DNA of 18,012 nt from Phascolarctobacterium sp. GTDB lineage: Bacteria > Bacillota > Negativicutes > Acidaminococcales > Acidaminococcaceae. Positions 14,561-18,012 of this stretch are shown piece by piece. Location: NCBI GenBank assembly GCA_004558595.1, contig SFCN01000040.1:1-18012 (forward strand), given 5' to 3'. The translations under genes were made by a program, and so were the position numbers. The notes beneath the pieces were generated by a model, which saw only the letters and a program-made list of their open reading frames with translations, had not been told where the DNA came from and searched no databases. Position 1 is the stretch's first letter; each line of letters begins with the position of its first letter.

Positions 14561-15523
14561 TTATGCATTATGCTTTTCAAACGCTTCGTAAGCTTTAATA
14601 ATGCTGCCCACAATTTCGTGACGCACCACATCCTGCTGGCTGAACTTAATCACGCCAATTCCGGGCACATTACTTAAAATTTTGGCAGCATCCTTGAGGC
14701 CGCTGGCCTTGCCTCCCGGCAAGTCGATTTGAGTAATGTCGCCGGTAATCACCATCTTGCTACCAAAGCCAAAGCGAGTCAAGAACATCTTCATCTGCTC
14801 CGGAGTGGTGTTTTGGGCCTCGTCCAAAATGATAAAGGCATCATTGAGAGTACGCCCACGCATATAGGCCAAGGGAGCTACCTCAATCGTACCCTTAGTC
14901 AAATATTTTTGGAAGGTTTCCGCTCCTAGCATATCATACAGACCATCGTACAGAGGACGCAGGTAAGGATCCACCTTGTCCTGCATATCACCGGGCAAAA
15001 AGCCCAGCTTTTCCCCTGCTTCTACCGCAGGACGGGTCAGGATAATGCGCTCCACCTCTTTTTTCTTCAGAGCGGAGACAGCCAGCGCCACTGCTAAATA
15101 GGTTTTACCCGTACCTGCAGGACCAATACCCAAGGTAATGAAATTCTTGCGAATGGTCTCCACATACTGCCATTGGCCCAGTGTCTTCGCCTTCACCTGC
15201 CGTCCTCGATTATTCACGATAATCGTATCTGCGTACATGCGGTGCAGGCTGTCCAGCTTGCCCTCCTTCACCATATAAATACTGTAACGCACATCATGGG
15301 TCGTTAGCGGTAATCCCTGACGATACAAAAACAGCAGTTCCTGCAGGAGCAGCTGTAGCTTGGCAGCCTCCTCCTCAGAGCCGGACACCGTAATCACATT
15401 ACCACGAGCCACAATGGTGCAGTTAAAGGCGCTGCGAATAATCCGCAGAAACTCATCATTACGTCCGCAAATACCCACCATTTCCTGTTGGTCAAACGTC
15501 TGCAACTCAACGTTAGTAGCCAA
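14561..15523 (-). CDS. phoH: PhoH-family ATPase (PhoH-like/YbeZ)
   Basis: A 320-residue cytoplasmic P-loop ATPase, normally partnered with YbeY in ribosome and RNA metabolism. After an N-terminal KH-like region (about 1-70) come Walker A GPAGTGKT (134-141) and Walker B IILDEAQN (231-238), with the family-typical LTRPAVEAGEKLGFLPGDM (162-180). The start is TTG at 15523, preceded by AGGAGG at 7 bases; no ATG or GTG with such a site lies nearby. It follows the cyclophilin gene by 32 bases. The 275-base repeat-filled gap to ybeY is unusual because these two genes are generally adjacent or overlapping. Confidence 0.95.
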   Translation of the reverse strand: MATNVELQTFDQQEMVGICGRNDEFLRIIRSAFNCTIVARGNVITVSGSEEEAAKLQLLLQELLFLYRQGLPLTTHDVRYSIYMVKEGKLDSLHRMYADTIIVNNRGRQVKAKTLGQWQYVETIRKNFITLGIGPAGTGKTYLAVALAVSALKKKEVERIILTRPAVEAGEKLGFLPGDMQDKVDPYLRPLYDGLYDMLGAETFQKYLTKGTIEVAPLAYMRGRTLNDAFIILDEAQNTTPEQMKMFLTRFGFGSKMVITGDITQIDLPGGKASGLKDAAKILSNVPGIGVIKFSQQDVVRHEIVGSIIKAYEAFEKHNA

Positions 15524-15555
15524 ATTCTTTCCTCCTACTTATTTTTGTAAAACAT

Positions 15556-16116
15556 TTATCTTTTTTCGATAGTTATTTTCTTAATTACCACAGGCTTCAC
15601 CGGCTTATCCATGGGGCCTGTCTGCACCTTGCCGATTTTATAAACCACATCCATGCCCTTAGTCACCTTGCCAAACACAGCATGCTTACCATTGAGCCAG
15701 CTGCACTCCCGCAAGGTAATGAAAAACTGACTACCGCCGGAATTAGGACCGGAATTAGCCATGGAAATTACCCCCGGACCATCATGAAGTAGCTTGCTAG
15801 AAAACTCATCCTTAATCTTATACCCAGGACCACCAGTACCATCGCCCTTAGGGCAACCGCCCTGAATCATAAAATTATCAATCACGCGATGGAAGGTCAA
15901 GCCATCATAAAAGCCCTGCTTGGCCAGCTTAATAAAATTTTCGCTGGTCTTGGGAGCATAATCCGTAGCCAGCTTCACCTCAAAATCGCCCATACTGGTC
16001 TGAAACACCGCAGTTGCCGGCTCTGCCTTCACTGCGCTCTCCTTCTTCTCCTGTCCGCAGGCAGTCAATCCCACCATGCACAGGAGCAGCATACATAAAA
16101 CTAATATTTTTTTCAT
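15556..16116 (-). CDS. cyclophilin-type peptidyl-prolyl isomerase lipoprotein
   Basis: A 186-residue lipoprotein: residues 1-19 are a signal peptide and LTAC (17-20) a lipobox, so Cys20 is expected to be lipidated and the enzyme to work outside the cytoplasmic membrane, helping exported proteins fold. The cyclophilin core starts near residue 36. Catalytic and binding residues are present: FHRVIDNFMIQGG (75-87, with Arg77), SQFFITL (129-135) and WLNGKHAVFG (140-149). TTGGAGG precedes ATG. It is the first gene of the long operon, with a promoter overlapping the end of the upstream hydrolase gene. Confidence 0.94.
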   Translation of the reverse strand: MKKILVLCMLLLCMVGLTACGQEKKESAVKAEPATAVFQTSMGDFEVKLATDYAPKTSENFIKLAKQGFYDGLTFHRVIDNFMIQGGCPKGDGTGGPGYKIKDEFSSKLLHDGPGVISMANSGPNSGGSQFFITLRECSWLNGKHAVFGKVTKGMDVVYKIGKVQTGPMDKPVKPVVIKKITIEKR

Positions 16117-16136
16117 TATTTAAGCCTCCAAGAAAA

Positions 16137-16150
16137 CACTAAACACTAAA
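16137..16150 (-). repeat. tandem heptamer in the cyclophilin leader
   Basis: On the minus strand TTTAGTG is repeated twice without a gap, between the promoter and the ribosome binding site of the cyclophilin gene. The same heptamer occurs at 5900-5906 and three times between 17012 and 17063. Confidence 0.4.
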
Positions 16151-16170
16151 TTATTTTATTTTTATAGATT

Positions 16171-16199
16171 ATTATACATAAAACAAATCTATTCAGCAA
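16171..16199 (-). promoter_or_regulatory. promoter of the cyclophilin-phoH-era-recO operon
   Basis: On the minus strand TTGCTG (16199-16194), a 17-base spacer and TATAAT (16176-16171) form a plausible promoter. The -35 box lies inside the last codons of the hydrolase gene. The start of transcription would be about 48 bases before the cyclophilin ATG. There is no convincing terminator after the hydrolase gene, so read-through is also possible. Confidence 0.65.
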
Positions 16200-16908
16200 G
16201 CCAGTTAGCTATTACAGCTCCGGCCTGCTCACTATATTCCGTAAAGGAATGGTCTCCCCCATCCCACAAACAAAGCTTGGCCTTATCACCTAAGAGCTCC
16301 TTATTTCTCAACGCTTGCTTCACAAGCACCGTATCATCACCCTTGCAGTGAAGGAGCAGCACCGGACATCCTTGCCAGCTTCCCAAAATCCCGCTCAAAT
16401 CGTACTGATCAAAATCCGTCAAAAAGTCCGGTGTTAACACACAATGCCCACGCTCATCATCGAACTCCAGGGTTTCCCCTGCATCAAGACGCTCATAATA
16501 CTCATCCGTCATTACATGACGGAAGGTCTCCCTAAGGTTATTGGGCGTAGCCCACAAAATCAAGCGCTTCAGCTCCGGCTCTAGGCTCGCTGTCACGATG
16601 GACGCCGCTCCACCCAAGCTACGCCCTAATAAATACACCGCACAGCCGGGCTGGCGCTCACGCGCAGCCGCGATCACTGCACGTAGCTCCGCCACCTGCA
16701 GCGACAAAATCCGCGTCCCAGTAAAATTAAAGCGCACCACACTGCAATGAGCTGCGCATTGATAAGCGATTCCCGCCGCTCGGCCACCGCTCTCGCGGCT
16801 CCCACGAAAGCCATGAGCCATCACCAGCACAGCATTGCGCTCACTACGATTAGGCTCCACTAAACACTCTATAGGCCCCAGGGGCCCTTGAAAGGTAAAA
16901 TTATCCAT
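16189..16908 (-). CDS. alpha/beta hydrolase
   Basis: A 239-residue cytoplasmic alpha/beta-hydrolase-fold protein. The oxyanion-loop HGFRGSRESGG (32-42), nucleophile elbow LLGRSLGGAAS (93-103, Ser97), acid Asp191 or Asp192 (CKGDDTV) and His220 (GGDHSFT) form a complete serine-hydrolase triad. The short form with no lid domain resembles bacterial YqiA/BAAT-like esterases and peptidase-S9-like hydrolases; the substrate cannot be told from sequence. TGAGGTG precedes ATG. It is divergent from the phosphoribosyltransferase-like gene and has its own promoter. Confidence 0.88.
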   Translation of the reverse strand: MDNFTFQGPLGPIECLVEPNRSERNAVLVMAHGFRGSRESGGRAAGIAYQCAAHCSVVRFNFTGTRILSLQVAELRAVIAAARERQPGCAVYLLGRSLGGAASIVTASLEPELKRLILWATPNNLRETFRHVMTDEYYERLDAGETLEFDDERGHCVLTPDFLTDFDQYDLSGILGSWQGCPVLLLHCKGDDTVLVKQALRNKELLGDKAKLCLWDGGDHSFTEYSEQAGAVIANWLAE

Positions 16909-16977
16909 TATTCACACCTCAGCTAAAATTTGCCGAACCAAAAACATGCATTTCTAGAAAAGGATATACCTTTTTAT

Positions 16978-16986
16978 ATTATAACA
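16978..16986 (-). promoter_or_regulatory. extended -10 promoter of the hydrolase gene
   Basis: On the minus strand TGTTATAAT (16986-16978) matches the extended -10 element. No clear -35 box is seen. Just downstream, AAAAGG and CCTTTT (16958-16974) form a short inverted repeat across the likely transcription start. Confidence 0.5.
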
Positions 16987-17080
16987 TAAAAACAGCTCCT
17001 ATATCTCCATTTTTAGTGATGTAAAGGAAGCTTTTTTACTCCTTTTTAGTGCTTTTTTTAGTGCTTTTTCATGAGGCAAG

Positions 17081-17089
17081 TGATATAAT
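17081..17089 (+). promoter_or_regulatory. extended -10 promoter of the phosphoribosyltransferase-like gene
   Basis: TGATATAAT (17081-17089) is an extended -10 element about 44 bases before ATG 17133. The -35 region (GTGCTT) is poor. Upstream, TTTTTAGTG occurs at 17010-17018, 17043-17051 and 17055-17063, giving a T-rich, repetitive region that could bind a regulator. Confidence 0.55.
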
Positions 17090-17132
17090 AGCTAGGATAG
17101 TATTTGCGAAATCGTAGCAAAGGAGCGATAGT

Positions 17133-18012
17133 ATGTTCAAAAAACTCCAGGGAGTGGATCTTGTTCCCGAATATGTTCATTCTAAAGCCAAGTTGTATCG
17201 TTTGGATGCCGACAAGCTGTCCAATAAATATTATATTGTCACCAGCGCCAGCACCCGTCACCTCCTGAATTCCCCTGAGGTGGTTGGCTTTGAAAACTAT
17301 GATCGTATGTGTAACCCCACTAAAACCACCCTAGATTTCTTTAATCAAAAAGGACTAATCACCTCTGCCAACATTTTGACCATTTTGCGAGGCGGCCTGA
17401 ATTATCCCTTAGAGGAATGCTGCTACCGTGCCAACATCCCTGTAAATGATATGAGCTTTTTATCCTGTGAGCGTGTTTTTGATGGAGAGCTCATTTCTGG
17501 CTTGGATATTAAGTACAAAAAGCTGAGCATTATTGATGGCGGAACACTGATTATCGGCGATATAATCGCTACCGGTGATACCCTTGTAAAATGTCTCAAG
17601 CATATCGTCAAGGAGTATCGCACTGCTGGCGCCTGCCTACGCAATATTATATTCTTCACAATCGGTGGCAATATGGGCATCACTGTGCTGGAGAATTTAA
17701 CAGAGGAGCTCCGTGAGTATTGGCCCAATTTCGAAGGCTTCTATTGCGTTTACCACGAGGGTATTTTTAGTACCTATAAGGAAAAAGGCGTTACGGGTAT
17801 TAACCTTCCCTTCGTAGATTTTTATTGGAAGGACAGTGTCCTCGCTCCGGAATATCGGGAGCAAACCCTTGCTAATGATGATGCGCTTTTTGAAAAATGC
17901 ACCATCTATGATGGTGGTGCCCGTCGCTACGAAATTCCCGAGCATTATCATGAGGTCATGGAATATTGGGAAAAGCTGGATGAGATCGCGGATAAAGTTG
18001 ATTTTGCAGCCT
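17133..18012 (+). CDS. phosphoribosyltransferase-like protein (3' end outside the window)
   Basis: At least 293 residues, continuing past the window edge. Residues 82-93 (LTILRGGLNYPL) resemble the strand-and-loop that binds pyrophosphate in type I phosphoribosyltransferases, and residues 139-151 (LIIGDIIATGDTL) match the PRPP-binding signature (hydrophobic, two acidic residues, xxTG). One acidic residue is replaced: Gly142-Asp143 instead of the usual D/E-D/E. The flanking 80-residue N-terminal and 120-residue C-terminal parts are unfamiliar, so the substrate is unknown; it is not a clear hpt, apt, pyrE or xpt product. AAAGGAG precedes ATG 17133. It is divergent from the hydrolase gene. Confidence 0.75.
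   Translation, partial: MFKKLQGVDLVPEYVHSKAKLYRLDADKLSNKYYIVTSASTRHLLNSPEVVGFENYDRMCNPTKTTLDFFNQKGLITSANILTILRGGLNYPLEECCYRANIPVNDMSFLSCERVFDGELISGLDIKYKKLSIIDGGTLIIGDIIATGDTLVKCLKHIVKEYRTAGACLRNIIFFTIGGNMGITVLENLTEELREYWPNFEGFYCVYHEGIFSTYKEKGVTGINLPFVDFYWKDSVLAPEYREQTLANDDALFEKCTIYDGGARRYEIPEHYHEVMEYWEKLDEIADKVDFAA

Overview
The window is a compact, mostly housekeeping stretch of a bacterial chromosome. Gene content and order (coaD-rsmD; phoH-ybeY-cdd-era-recO), strong AGGAGG-type ribosome binding sites, a ZTP riboswitch and the absence of an IMP-cyclohydrolase domain on the AICAR transformylase all point to a member of the Bacillota. Negativicutes (Phascolarctobacterium/Acidaminococcus-like) is my best guess, but it is inferred from gene style, not proven. 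GC is intermediate, with AT-rich intergenic regions and a notably GC-rich recO.

Layout. 1-435: the 3' end of an unidentified gene, then an AT-rich gap holding a probable promoter with an inverted repeat on its -10 box. 436-1887 (+): a 483-residue XRE-type helix-turn-helix protein with a large C-terminal part I cannot assign. 1888-1987: a perfectly palindromic terminator shared with the converging genes. 1988-3762 (-): coiled-coil protein, coaD (coenzyme A synthesis) and rsmD (16S rRNA methylation). 3852-5621 (+): an exported or anchored DUF4127 protein. 5665-5993: a 330-base gap with hairpins and a good promoter. 5994-7262 (+): an SLC1-fold, SstT-like Na+/amino-acid symporter. 7428-8603 (-): a stand-alone AICAR transformylase behind a consensus promoter and a ZTP riboswitch with its own terminator. 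8781-16116 (-): a long operon read in the order cyclophilin lipoprotein, phoH, [palindromic repeat array], ybeY, cdd, era, CorC-type CBS protein, recO, short prepilin-type peptidase, COG1313-type radical SAM protein. 16189-16908 (-): an alpha/beta hydrolase. 17133-18012 (+): a phosphoribosyltransferase-like protein cut by the window edge.

How they work together. The operon mixes ribosome maturation (phoH, ybeY, era), DNA repair (recO) and pyrimidine salvage (cdd), a conserved Bacillota grouping; dgkA, often found between ybeY and cdd, is absent. No terminator is visible between the radical SAM gene and the purH leader, so the riboswitch terminator is the first one that read-through transcripts from the operon would meet.

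The points most worth a second look are: the ZTP riboswitch and its position at the end of the operon; the tandem palindromic repeats between phoH and ybeY, which seem to supply the ybeY ribosome binding site; the anomalous start of the CorC-type gene (ATT, or a +1 frameshift after ATG); two long hairpins buried in coding sequence (DUF4127 and recO); and the SstT-like binding-site residues of the symporter. I found no CRISPR, prophage, insertion sequence, toxin-antitoxin or defence system, and nothing I would confidently call a wholly new system.
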